Assembly (NCBI RefSeq): GCF_000016325.1
Contig: NC_009436.1
Coordinates: forward strand, 868,001 to 932,000
Origin: Enterobacter sp. 638
GTDB taxonomy: Bacteria; Pseudomonadota; Gammaproteobacteria; Enterobacterales; Enterobacteriaceae
DNA length: 64,000 bases
Direction: 5' to 3'
The notes under the pieces: generated by a model
Seen by the model: only the letters and a program-made list of their open reading frames with translations
The model's database searches: none
Told to the model about the DNA's origin: nothing
Made by a program: the position numbers and the translations under genes
Shown: one piece after another, positions 9,288 through 16,619 of the stretch
Position numbering within the stretch: position 1 is the stretch's first letter
How the letters are laid out: each line of letters opens with the position of its first letter

Positions 9288-10522
9288 GCTGCCACCTCTT
9301 CCCCATCCACACGACGCTCCACTTCTTCACGAATGCGCACTCTTATCGATCTGGCGTTGTGCCAGCTTGTCTCTGGGAAGGTATTGATCATCTCCAGAAC
9401 TTCTACGGCGCTGAGCCCGTATCTTTCGTTCATCTCAGGCAGGATCAAAAGCAGACGCTCAGTCATATCTCGACGGATGTTTTCATGCTCCAGGTTTTTT
9501 GATTCAACCCAGGTTGAAACATTGAGCTCTACATTTGCAGCAATCAGGGCCTTTGCTTTCTCAATCGTTTTTTCTGGTACGACAGTAAGCACCGGGTTAT
9601 CGAGAGAATCAGCAATCCAGGTATGGGCAAATTTCGACTCGCTGAATGTGAATAATTCTTTATCGCCGAATGCTGCGCAGGCGCATGCCCAAGTGTGATA
9701 ACTGGCTTTCTGGATTTCGGTTTTGCTTAAAGGCAGTTCGGCCTCGGTGGAAGGTAGTTCGTCCACCGTCGTTGTTTCTTCTTCAGAAGATGACTGCTTT
9801 ATTTCCTGAATCGCTGCTCGTGCTGTCGTCGGCTGCATGGAGCCCGCAAGCTTTTCAGCTTCTCTACGGATCTGTTCCAGGAAAGCATCCCCTTGGGCCT
9901 CCAAATCCTTGCGGCTGATATAACTCATTGCAGGTCCGCGCCAGTTTTTGTCGAATACAGCAATCGCACCGGCGAAAAATGCACCTGATGGGATCTGCTT
10001 TTCATCAGCAGGCGTAAACCACGACGGGAGATCAAAACCAATACGCCCCCTGATAAAAGCAACGTGATCAGCGTCCTCAGGCCACCACACTTCGCTGGTT
10101 GCGGCTTTAATCAGAAATACATAGCGACCGCTCTTTTCACGCATCGCGCTGGCATGCTGCATGATGTAGCGCATACCGGTGATGTAGTGCTCTTGATGTT
10201 GAGTCGCGCGGCTATAAGGTGGATTAGCAAATGCAGCCCCATTCAGATTTATAAGCCTCTCCGACCAGTCCTGAGTAAGTGCGTTATCTTCTGCCGTGTA
10301 AAAGGCTGCACATTTGGCATTCTGACCATCACTAAACAAATCAAGCACCAGCGGCCCAAACATGGCATTGATACCCCAGAAAATGTTATCTGGTGTGCAC
10401 CACTGATCACCGACATCTTTCAGCAGATGCGTCTGGCGTGAGATGAGCTCATTCAAATTTTGGCAATACGATGATGGCAATGCCTCGTTTTCCACTGAAT
10501 TGTTTTCAGGTTCATTTGTCAT
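9284..10522 (-). CDS. Phage DNA N-6-adenine methyltransferase (Dam-like) with long C-terminal extension
   Basis: 412 residues. The N-terminal ~210 residues match phage N-6-adenine methyltransferases of the Dam family (PF05869): DQWCTPDNIFWGINAMFG at about 39-56 and catalytic NPPY at residues 100-103. These usually methylate GATC or related sites to protect phage DNA or alter regulation. The remaining ~200 residues are acidic, Ser/Glu-rich near 235-260, and resemble no domain I can name; the usual family length is about 170-200, so this is a fusion or extended form. AGGTG precedes the ATG. Confidence 0.85.
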   Translation of the reverse strand: MTNEPENNSVENEALPSSYCQNLNELISRQTHLLKDVGDQWCTPDNIFWGINAMFGPLVLDLFSDGQNAKCAAFYTAEDNALTQDWSERLINLNGAAFANPPYSRATQHQEHYITGMRYIMQHASAMREKSGRYVFLIKAATSEVWWPEDADHVAFIRGRIGFDLPSWFTPADEKQIPSGAFFAGAIAVFDKNWRGPAMSYISRKDLEAQGDAFLEQIRREAEKLAGSMQPTTARAAIQEIKQSSSEEETTTVDELPSTEAELPLSKTEIQKASYHTWACACAAFGDKELFTFSESKFAHTWIADSLDNPVLTVVPEKTIEKAKALIAANVELNVSTWVESKNLEHENIRRDMTERLLLILPEMNERYGLSAVEVLEMINTFPETSWHNARSIRVRIREEVERRVDGEEVAA

Positions 10523-10599
10523 GACTACACCTGCTTTTCGTCAATTTTTCAGTAAGGGGAGGCGCACCGCGCCAACCCCGATTACGTGCTGCCCGAGCG

Positions 10600-11334
10600 T
10601 CATAGCGCATAGATAGAGTGAGAAGGGAACGGAAGACCGATCGGCGCAAACGGAATATCGTCGTCAAAGTCCGCTGGTGGCAGGCCGCTGTTCTGCTGCA
10701 GGCGTGATTGCGGCGGGTTGTTTCCTGTCTGATTTGTATAAGGGTTTCCTCCGGTCGAAGCATTGCGCGAGCCAGAGAACTGCGCGCCGCCGTGGGTGCG
10801 CTCGTCTTTATCCTTCATCGACACTTCAAGTGCGGCGATAGTATCTGCTGGCGCATTCTCAGCATGTTCGGCGTAGGTTTTGCGCGTGCCTGGCTGGAAT
10901 ACGTGGCGCACTTCGAATTTGTACCCATCGCTGTTATCGTTTTTGGTGTACAGCACCTTCTGGAGGAACAGGCCAACTTTTTTACCCACCAGCGCCGGGC
11001 AGTGCCATTCAATGCCGTCTTTTCCCTGAACCTGCTGTGGCTGAGCCTGCTTAATCTGTGCGGCCCACATCAGAGCGGAAACCAGCCCCATGCCGAAGGT
11101 CTGTTGGCCGTCTTTGCCGAGGAAGTTAATGCGCAGGTAGTTCGCTTTGAGCCCGTTGGAATCGAGGCTGATCTCCAGCGCCTGGGACTGGCTGCCATCC
11201 TTGCCGAACGTATAAATGGCGGACGTGATATCGCCCTCGTAAGCGCCGGTTTCGCTGATCCCGCCAGCCGCGCCAGCTTTCTTCGCCATTTCAGCCGTTT
11301 CGTTGTTCCACATAAAGGTCATTGGTTGGTTCAT
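10600..11334 (-). CDS. Probable phage single-stranded-DNA-binding protein
   Basis: 244 residues. The body (residues about 20-170) is a conserved phage-protein fold that I infer to be OB-like. The tail is Gly/Asn/Gln-rich and then carries DFDDDIPF, the classic SSB C-terminal tip that recruits partner proteins. Unlike bacterial SSB, the tip is followed by ~15 more residues ending HSIYAL. It lies beside a RecA/Sak4-like ATPase and an exonuclease, a common phage recombination trio. Good SD GAGGA eight bases before the ATG. The ssDNA-binding role is inference from the tip motif and neighbours. Confidence 0.65.
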   Translation of the reverse strand: MNQPMTFMWNNETAEMAKKAGAAGGISETGAYEGDITSAIYTFGKDGSQSQALEISLDSNGLKANYLRINFLGKDGQQTFGMGLVSALMWAAQIKQAQPQQVQGKDGIEWHCPALVGKKVGLFLQKVLYTKNDNSDGYKFEVRHVFQPGTRKTYAEHAENAPADTIAALEVSMKDKDERTHGGAQFSGSRNASTGGNPYTNQTGNNPPQSRLQQNSGLPPADFDDDIPFAPIGLPFPSHSIYAL

Positions 11335-11350
11335 CGTTAAATCCTCAAAG

Positions 11351-12022
11351 TTACAATTCGGTCATAAATTCGGTGATAGCCACGTCTACGGCGTGGAGGT
11401 CGTTATCCATTTCCGTTTGATCCGGGAAAAGGTCCGGCGGCGCTTTGGCGGTATCGTTGTCGTCGCCTTTAATGAGAAAAACGTGTTTGCCGTCCTTTTT
11501 GATGGCGCGCAGCACGATGGAGAAATAGCCCTCCGGTGTCAGCTTTTCGTTGAGCATCTTCCCGGTGGTCTTCATGCGGATCTTTCCTTCGGTCTCTTCG
11601 GTATGAGCCAGGAAGTAAACGCGGAAGTCGTCCGGGAGCTCGGTCGCCGCCATGATGATTCGCCAGATGTGATCGGCCATTTCGGTGAACTTGGCGTAGC
11701 CGGTCTGGTACGCGCGGTTCATGTTTTCGTGCTGCATGACCACCTGGAAATCGTCGATGATCAAGACGCGGCGCGTTTTCGACTGCACCATGCGATAGAT
11801 GGTGTCCAGCACCATTTCCCAGTTATCCGAGCGCAGGACATTGCCGCGCTGTTTGCTTCCGTCGTCCAGCTGCTTACCGTGAAGTTTCCAGCCCGCTGAC
11901 TTGAACGGCAGCATCTTGGGAATGCACTGGAGCAGCATCACATCGTCCGGATTGAAGTTGCGCAGGCTATAGGACTTGCCCGCGCCAGAGTCACCGAGGA
12001 TCAGCACTGGAGTACCCATCAT
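11351..12022 (-). CDS. AAA/RecA-like ATPase, probable Sak4-type recombinase
   Basis: 223 residues from the chosen ATG at 12022, which overlaps the exonuclease stop as ATGA; an upstream in-frame start at 12040 would lie deeper in the exonuclease gene. Walker A is GDSGAGKS at residues 10-17 and Walker B is RRVLIIDDF near residue 90. Size, P-loop at the extreme N-terminus and an SSB-like neighbour fit the AAA_24/Sak4 group, small Rad51-like proteins that anneal phage DNA with SSB help. Alternative: a generic phage nucleotide-binding protein of unknown role. Confidence 0.7.
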   Translation of the reverse strand: MMGTPVLILGDSGAGKSYSLRNFNPDDVMLLQCIPKMLPFKSAGWKLHGKQLDDGSKQRGNVLRSDNWEMVLDTIYRMVQSKTRRVLIIDDFQVVMQHENMNRAYQTGYAKFTEMADHIWRIIMAATELPDDFRVYFLAHTEETEGKIRMKTTGKMLNEKLTPEGYFSIVLRAIKKDGKHVFLIKGDDNDTAKAPPDLFPDQTEMDNDLHAVDVAITEFMTEL

Positions 12023-12690
12023 TTGCCCCCATTCAGCCAATGGCCGGCAGTGAACAGCACATCTTCATCGTCGCTGTTGGCAACGAGCCAGCGCAGGTAA
12101 CCCGGTTCAGTTTTCGCCAGTTCGGCGAACGAGACGCCTTTATGCTTTCCGAAGCGGAGCGCATTCAGTAGCGAAGGGTTATTGGAGATTGCGCGCATTT
12201 CCCCCATCGTCCATTTCGCCAGGCGGCCCATATAGAGCAGCAGTTCGGCGGTGACATAGCAGTCATACAGCGCGCGGTGAGCGTAGAGACCTTCCGGTAC
12301 TTCCGGTTTCAGCCCGAGGCTGTAGCGCAGGTACTGGTTACTGTGGCTCTTGTGTTCTGGCAGGAGTGAGCGCGCCAGCTTGGCGGTGCAGATCCACGGC
12401 GCATCAATCTGCGGCAGTTTGGATTTGTCGAATTTTGCGTTGTGGGCGACGTATGCATCAGCACCCAGATAGCGGCCAATCACCTCACTGAGCAGCGGCG
12501 CGCCTTCCACCATGTCTTCGGTGATATGGTGAATTGCCATAGCCTCAAAGCCGATCGCAACGCCGGGCTTAACGAGGTCGCTCATTGGGTTGCAGATCAC
12601 GCCGTCGACGATATCGACACTGGCAAGCTCAACAACAGTTTCTGGTCCGCCTTCGAGGCCGGTAGTTTCAGTATCAATGACACGCAACAT
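12019..12690 (-). CDS. DnaQ-like DEDDh 3'-5' exonuclease (ExoX-like)
   Basis: 223 residues from the ATG at 12690 (AGGGGA upstream); a longer open frame to 12759 lacks a ribosome site. Metal-binding residues: Asp6/Glu8 in VIDTETTGL, Asp in AHNAKFDKSKL, and the final His/Asp in AHRALYDCYVTAELL. The last ~60 residues (RFGKHKGVSFAELAKTEPGYLRWL) form the ExoX-like C-terminal domain found in several phage nucleases. Probably acts in phage recombination or DNA processing with the neighbouring ATPase and SSB-like protein. Confidence 0.85.
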   Translation of the reverse strand: MLRVIDTETTGLEGGPETVVELASVDIVDGVICNPMSDLVKPGVAIGFEAMAIHHITEDMVEGAPLLSEVIGRYLGADAYVAHNAKFDKSKLPQIDAPWICTAKLARSLLPEHKSHSNQYLRYSLGLKPEVPEGLYAHRALYDCYVTAELLLYMGRLAKWTMGEMRAISNNPSLLNALRFGKHKGVSFAELAKTEPGYLRWLVANSDDEDVLFTAGHWLNGGK

Positions 12691-12841
12691 TGTTAATCCC
12701 CTGTGTTCTGTAATCACAAACAGCGTCGAAGTGAGCGAGCTGGTGGGCGATGGCCTCAAGGTCAGCTGGCGATAAGTGGTACATCAGGCACAGCAGGGCG
12801 ATAAGGTTCATCGCCTGTTGCTGTTGGGTGGTTGCCTGCAT
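12674..12841 (-). CDS. Small phage protein (55 aa), hypothetical
   Basis: A 55-codon frame starting MQATTQQQQAMNLIALLCLM and ending NNVACH. AGAGGAAA precedes the ATG at 12841, and it overlaps the exonuclease start by 17 bases. Composition is ordinary coding, with a short hydrophobic N-terminal helix and a second helix (SPADLEAIAHQLAHF). Function unknown; the position in the compact leftward operon supports it being real. Confidence 0.55.
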   Translation of the reverse strand: MQATTQQQQAMNLIALLCLMYHLSPADLEAIAHQLAHFDAVCDYRTQGINNVACH

Positions 12842-12922
12842 ATCGTTTCCTCTGAAAAAGGTTGTAAGAATCCCGTCGCTGTATGAGCCGACTATCTGAT
12901 TAAATTGGTTTTGCTGGTGGTG

Positions 12923-13195
12923 TTAGTTCTGCGATTCGCCGCAGAACGGGCAGAAGCTCATTTTTATGTTGGTTTCCAGTCGGTTTAGATTTTTAGCCAT
13001 TTCGCCATTTTTCTTTTTGGCCCGGTACGCCAGTTTGTATTTCAGCATCACAAACAATTTGCCTTCGGAAAGTGAAAGAACTTGATTATCCCAACCAGTA
13101 TCAAAAGTGCTTTCGCTTACTTCCGCACCTTCCGGAACCTTCTCTTTCAGTCGCGCTTCGATCTGAGCACCGACCTCATTAATGCAGTTGCACAT
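12923..13195 (-). CDS. Hypothetical phage protein with terminal Cys pairs
   Basis: 90 residues. Two cysteine pairs, CNC at residues 2-4 and CPFC near the C-terminus (SFCPFCGESQN), suggest a small zinc site. The middle is a mixed basic segment (YKLAYRAKKKNGEMAKNL). Found in the leftward early operon. I recognise it only as a conserved lambdoid hypothetical. Confidence 0.65.
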   Translation of the reverse strand: MCNCINEVGAQIEARLKEKVPEGAEVSESTFDTGWDNQVLSLSEGKLFVMLKYKLAYRAKKKNGEMAKNLNRLETNIKMSFCPFCGESQN

Positions 13196-13205
13196 CCCTT
13201 ATCCC

Positions 13206-13403
13206 TCAAAATTTCGCGTCATAACCCGCTGGCGTTTCGTCAGCGTGAATGATGCCGTCGACTGGATAGCAGTTAGTGACGCCCATTTGCTCACTCGCAG
13301 CCGCTTCACATTGCTGCTGGTTGTCGTAAATGCCGACAACGGCGTCCTGGTAATCACCATTCGTCATGGTGATTGTCAGCACTAATGCGTTCAGGGCTCC
13401 CAT
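13206..13403 (-). CDS. DUF1482 family phage protein
   Basis: 65 residues. The pattern MGALNALVLTITM, AVVGIYDNQQQCEAA and NCYPVDGII matches DUF1482, small lambdoid-phage proteins of unknown function with two conserved Cys. Its ATG overlaps the upstream gene stop by ATGA at 13403. Confidence 0.75.
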   Translation of the reverse strand: MGALNALVLTITMTNGDYQDAVVGIYDNQQQCEAAASEQMGVTNCYPVDGIIHADETPAGYDAKF

Positions 13404-13603
13404 CAGTGAGTCCCCGCTGGCACAAGATTTGGCTCAATGGAACGGGATGCGTACGGGCGGCGAATATTGCGTAGATTGCCCTGCGGCTCGTGCCAGTAGG
13501 TTCCGTCGCGGTAGTCGTAGGAAACCTGCCAGGCCGCGCCGGTGCGAATGTTGCGCATGACGACAGCGCGACCGTTGTTTGGTATTGAGTTAGCAGTTTT
13601 CAT
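13403..13603 (-). CDS. Hypothetical phage protein (66 aa)
   Basis: 66 residues, aromatic and basic (AWQVSYDYRDGTYWHEPQG, then RNIRRPYASRS). Start and stop overlap neighbours by four bases on both sides (13600-13603 and 13403), so it is translationally coupled in the leftward operon. Function unknown. Confidence 0.65.
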   Translation of the reverse strand: MKTANSIPNNGRAVVMRNIRTGAAWQVSYDYRDGTYWHEPQGNLRNIRRPYASRSIEPNLVPAGTH

Positions 13604-13689
13604 GAAATAGCCTCCACGAACTCTGCGAAGCTGAGTGCTTCTTCACCCTCAGCCAGACCTTCAAAGTATTCCTCGTATGCTTTTTCCAT
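13600..13689 (-). CDS. Very small acidic phage protein (29 aa)
   Basis: ATG at 13689 with AAGGGGA about six bases upstream; 29 codons, MEKAYEEYFEGLAEGEEALS then FAEFVEAIS. The stop overlaps the next ATG as ATGA. Strongly acidic single helix. It is the first gene of the leftward operon after the operator region. Function unknown; could be a leader or an inhibitor peptide. Confidence 0.5.
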   Translation of the reverse strand: MEKAYEEYFEGLAEGEEALSFAEFVEAIS

Positions 13690-13803
13690 TCTCATCCCCT
13701 TGCCGTCTTCCCGGCTGCCAGAACTTTTACCCGGCATTCGCGTTTGAATGCGTTGTTTGGATGTAGTGATGATGTACTAGTGGTTCATGCATGTAAAGTA
13801 CCA

Positions 13804-13857
13804 TAAGTACATATTTTATGAATGGAAAGTTCATATTGAAGTATCTATATGAACTTT
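13804..13857. promoter_or_regulatory. Left operator/promoter region (OL/PL) of the prophage
   Basis: In the 270-base gap between cI and the leftward operon, a perfect inverted repeat AAAGTTCATA (13826-13835) / TATGAACTTT (13848-13857) lies beside TAAGTACATA (13804-13813). The latter is the reverse complement of a 10-mer before cro. These half-sites (ATGWACTTW) are the best candidates for CI/Cro operators over the leftward promoter. Confidence 0.6.
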
Positions 13858-13960
13858 AAGGTGATTTATTTTTGAGGGGAAGTGCAGCGAACGGGTTGTT
13901 CAGAGAACGCGAGCGTGTTTTTGTTCTGATCCTGAACCTAATCCCCTCACTATGAAGGGC

Positions 13961-14716
13961 TTAGCTGTGAAAGCGATAGGCACGAGATTGACTTACCAGA
14001 ACTTTTGCGCAAATGCGCAATGATGAGAAGTCCCCATCCTCGATATACCACGTTTCATATTTTTTATTATCTGATATCACGGCAAGCTTTCTGTGTTGCT
14101 TCTGAAGCCGTTTGATATAGAGATCATTTTCAAGAACGAAAATATAAATGCCATCACCATCGAAACAATCGATGCTCACATCGACAAATATTTGATCTCT
14201 TGGCTCGAAGGTCCCTGACATTGAATCGCCGTTAACTGCAATCATTTTGATGTGATCAGCCGGTCGACCTCCGAATACAGCTCGCGCCTCCTCAGTAGAG
14301 TACTCGATGGACTTGATGGTTTCGATAAACTCATCTCGCACAATAACGCCTTGCCCAGCGCTCGCCTGAATATCAAAGATATCAACTCGGTAAGAATCAT
14401 CCTTCACCAACAAATGCCCCTCAGATATTCCATCTGCTGCACTGTCGCCCAGTAGGTGAGACGAAGATGTACCAATTATAGCCGCTAACTCTTGCAGCTT
14501 CCCACGTCTCGGAATCGCTTCCCCGTTGAACCACTTACTTACCGCTTTTGGCGTGAGCTTCATTCGTTTGGCAATTTCAGCCTGACGACCATGAGCAGGT
14601 AAACCAGCTTTATCACAGGCCAGCGCTAGCCGTTGGGAAAACTCAGTACGCGCTTTTTCTTCTTGAACCATAGGTTCAATCATAATATCACTTGCGTGAA
14701 CTATCAGTTCCGACAT
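13961..14716 (-). CDS. CI-like prophage repressor (HTH plus S24 autoprotease)
   Basis: 251 residues. N-terminal helix-turn-helix (about 44-66, RQAEIAKRMKLTPKAVSKWF) binds operators. The C-terminal LexA/CI-type S24 domain carries nucleophile Ser165 (NGDSMSG), general base Lys202 (LYIKRL) and a likely Ala120-Gly121 self-cleavage bond. These fit RecA-triggered inactivation during the SOS response. An N-terminal ~20-residue extension precedes the usual repressor start. Transcribed leftward, divergent from cro across a 36-base operator gap. The catalytic residues are intact, so the lysogenic switch should still work. Confidence 0.9.
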   Translation of the reverse strand: MSELIVHASDIMIEPMVQEEKARTEFSQRLALACDKAGLPAHGRQAEIAKRMKLTPKAVSKWFNGEAIPRRGKLQELAAIIGTSSSHLLGDSAADGISEGHLLVKDDSYRVDIFDIQASAGQGVIVRDEFIETIKSIEYSTEEARAVFGGRPADHIKMIAVNGDSMSGTFEPRDQIFVDVSIDCFDGDGIYIFVLENDLYIKRLQKQHRKLAVISDNKKYETWYIEDGDFSSLRICAKVLVSQSRAYRFHS

Positions 14717-14745
14717 AATATGTACTTACAGTTCAATTTGGGGGG
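14698..14745. promoter_or_regulatory. Right operator region between cI and cro
   Basis: Contains TATGTACTTA (14719-14728), the same 10-mer as in the left region, and AGTTC/GTTCA half-sites on either side (AACTATCAGTTCC and ACAGTTCAATT). The gap between the divergent repressor and Cro genes is only 36 bases, so PR and PRM must overlap these sites. Confidence 0.55.
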
Positions 14746-14752
14746 TTAAAAA

Positions 14753-14980
14753 ATGCAAGCTACAAGTCTTGGCCAAATCATCAAACAGATTCGTGTACCT
14801 GTAGTAGCGCGAGCCTGCGAACTTACTCCGCGAGCCATCTACAAATGGATTGGAAGCGGCAGTCTTCCACGGACTGATTACACGGGTGAAACCAAATATG
14901 CAGAAAAAATCGCCCAGGCCTCAGACGGACAATTTACTGCAGATCAAATACTCGAAGTGAGTAAACCAAAAGCCGTCTAA
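14753..14980 (+). CDS. Cro-like regulator (YdaS/Cro HTH)
   Basis: 75 residues; helix-turn-helix at about 17-40 (VARACELTPRAIYKWIGSGSLPR), the pattern of Cro/YdaS antirepressors where the Trp-Ile-Gly segment follows the recognition helix. A G-run SD (GGGGGG) lies before the ATG. Transcribed rightward opposite the repressor. Expected to repress cI transcription and tune early promoters in lytic growth. Confidence 0.8.
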   Translation: MQATSLGQIIKQIRVPVVARACELTPRAIYKWIGSGSLPRTDYTGETKYAEKIAQASDGQFTADQILEVSKPKAV

Positions 14981-15018
14981 CTGGCGGCCCTCCAATCAAC
15001 ACCAGGAGATTATTACCA

Positions 15019-15339
15019 ATGGAGAACGCAATCGCACGAAAGTTAGGCCCACCAGTTATCAATCAGGTTGAGATAGAAAGCGTTCTGCTCACCCGGCTTG
15101 CATCAGTGGGGCAGAAGTCATACGCCGAACATATGGGCATCAGCGAGTCGACGGCCAGCAGGCGCAAAGCTGAGGGGCATTTCTCCAGTATGGCGAAAGA
15201 GCTGGCATTTCTGGGAATTCAGGCCGCGCCGCCAGAAGCAGTGCTGGTGTCGCGGGAGTATCTGGCATCGGTGGAAACGCTCGCTGATATCGGGCTGAAA
15301 GCCGAACGGGCCAGACCGGGGCCGCTGGGGTGGGATTAA
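15019..15339 (+). CDS. CII-like transcriptional activator
   Basis: 106 residues. The segment LLTRLASVGQKSYAEHMGISESTASRRKAEGHFSSMAKELAFLG matches the CII family helix-turn-helix and tetramerisation region. CII activates PRE, PI and PaQ-type promoters to favour lysogeny. AGGAG stands upstream of the ATG. Position immediately after cro agrees. Confidence 0.82.
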   Translation: MENAIARKLGPPVINQVEIESVLLTRLASVGQKSYAEHMGISESTASRRKAEGHFSSMAKELAFLGIQAAPPEAVLVSREYLASVETLADIGLKAERARPGPLGWD

Positions 15340-15342
15340 GCC

Positions 15343-15597
15343 ATGAACCATATCGAATTCATCGAAAAGCATGTGTGCGAAGAACTGCTGAAGCTCGGGT
15401 TCTCTCTGGTAGTGGCTCAGGGGGGGGCATTCCAGGCTGTCGACATGTACAAGCGCATGAGCCAGGCAAGCCGGAAGGGGAAAATTTTTGATGATGTATT
15501 ACGGCACGCAAAGCTGTGGGCGGAGAAACAGCAGTTACCAGCTGACAGGTTTGAGAAGCGAAAAGTTAAACGGAGCGCCCAGCCGGGCCTGTTCTGA
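15343..15597 (+). CDS. Hypothetical phage protein (84 aa)
   Basis: 84 residues, mostly helical and basic (IEFIEKHVCEELLKLGFSL at the start; KRKVKRSAQPGLF at the end). It starts three bases after the cII stop, so it belongs to the same rightward early transcript. No family recognised; the position before the O-like gene is common for small phage proteins. Confidence 0.6.
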   Translation: MNHIEFIEKHVCEELLKLGFSLVVAQGGAFQAVDMYKRMSQASRKGKIFDDVLRHAKLWAEKQQLPADRFEKRKVKRSAQPGLF

Positions 15598-15670
15598 AAA
15601 GGCGAAAGCCGCAGTGCTAGAACACATGCGGCCTTCAGGTGCAAATACGGCAGTAATTGCAGGAGGAATA

Positions 15671-15817
15671 ATGGCAAAAAATACCCGTCATTACCAGACC
15701 GCTGTACATAAAAACATTACTCGATACCGCTTCGTGCGTTCGATTAATCCCGTCGTGGCCGAGAAGATGCGCGCGATCCTGGAAGAGTTGAAACGCAAGG
15801 AGGGTGCGCGTGAGTAA
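15671..15817 (+). CDS. Small basic phage protein (48 aa)
   Basis: ATG at 15671 has AGGAGG five bases upstream, much better than a longer upstream start in the same frame. 48 residues, MAKNTRHYQTAVHKNITRYR onward, rich in Arg/Lys. Overlaps the start of the replication gene by eight bases. Function unknown. Confidence 0.55.
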   Translation: MAKNTRHYQTAVHKNITRYRFVRSINPVVAEKMRAILEELKRKEGARE

Positions 15818-16619
15818 CCTAGCAACAGTAACCCCAATCAGACCGTCTCTGGCGGTCGTGGAGCGTCAGGTGGCAGATCTTGATGATGGGTTCACGCGCT
15901 TGGCAAATATGCTTCTGGAGGAATATGCAGGTGCAGACCTGACCAAGAGACAATTCAAAGTCCTGCTGGCTGTTCTGCGCCTGACTTATGGCTGGAACAA
16001 GCCTATGGACAGGATTGCTAATTCACAAATTGCTCAGATAGCTAAATTGCCAGAGAAGCGCGTCAGTGAGGCGCGTGTCCAGCTCGTCGAAATGAACCTG
16101 CTGGTGCAGGCTGGTCGTCGCATTGGACCCAATAAAAACACCTCAGAATGGAGTATCCCTCAAAACAAGGGAGAATCCCTCAATATAGGGGATAAACAAT
16201 CCCTCAAATTAGGGGATAGCAATCCCTCAAATCAGGGGGACACCAAAGACATTATTCCAAAGAAAGAAATACAGATCCCCCCAACCCCCCAAGGGGAGGA
16301 CGCTGGTCAGGAAATTAAACCATCTAAGAAAAAATCACCGGCACTTGATTATCAGGCTGTGATGTCTGCATACAACTCCACCCTCGGAGACCGTCTTCCT
16401 CTGGCGGAAGCACTGAACGACAAACGTCGCAAAGCTATCAAACGACTCCTGACCGAACTGAAAGAGCCGACCGTCGAAGCGGTGGAGAATTACTTCGCTG
16501 CGTTCGCCGAGCGTGCGCCTAAGTTTTACTTCGGCGAAAACGACAGGGGCTGGCGCGCCAGTTTCGATTATCTGCTTCGCTCAGACACCCTGCTGAAAAC
16601 CAGGGAGAAGGCGCTATGA
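15810..16619 (+). CDS. Lambda O-like replication initiator
   Basis: 269 residues from the GTG at 15810, chosen because AAGGAGG sits six bases upstream; the GTG at 15804 touches it. The N-terminal ~110 residues (RLANMLLEEYAGADLTKRQF, VLRLTYGWNKPMDRIANSQIA) form the phage replication protein O N-terminal winged-helix domain that binds iterons. The middle is low complexity and encodes the iterons. The C-terminal ~80 residues should contact the helicase. It overlaps the helicase start by ATGA. Confidence 0.88.
   Translation: MSNLATVTPIRPSLAVVERQVADLDDGFTRLANMLLEEYAGADLTKRQFKVLLAVLRLTYGWNKPMDRIANSQIAQIAKLPEKRVSEARVQLVEMNLLVQAGRRIGPNKNTSEWSIPQNKGESLNIGDKQSLKLGDSNPSNQGDTKDIIPKKEIQIPPTPQGEDAGQEIKPSKKKSPALDYQAVMSAYNSTLGDRLPLAEALNDKRRKAIKRLLTELKEPTVEAVENYFAAFAERAPKFYFGENDRGWRASFDYLLRSDTLLKTREKAL
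16155..16244 (+). repeat. Prophage replication origin: four iterons inside the O gene
   Basis: Four copies of a ~20-base repeat with pattern ATCCCTCAAWWYAGGGGA start at 16155, 16175, 16199 and 16222. Each is an imperfect palindrome (CCCTC...GRGGG). Spacing is 20-24 bases. An A-rich stretch follows (16245-16280). Arrangement and position inside the initiator gene copy lambda ori. Confidence 0.85.

Noticed and set aside
10512..10763. 83-codon leftward frame across the methylase/SSB-like junction
   Set aside because: Overlaps the SSB-like gene end in another phase; Arg/Thr-rich and lacks initiation signals.
16155..16244. Repeat cluster considered as a short CRISPR array
   Set aside because: Repeats are imperfect palindromes with almost no spacer and lie inside the O-like coding frame; iterons explain them.
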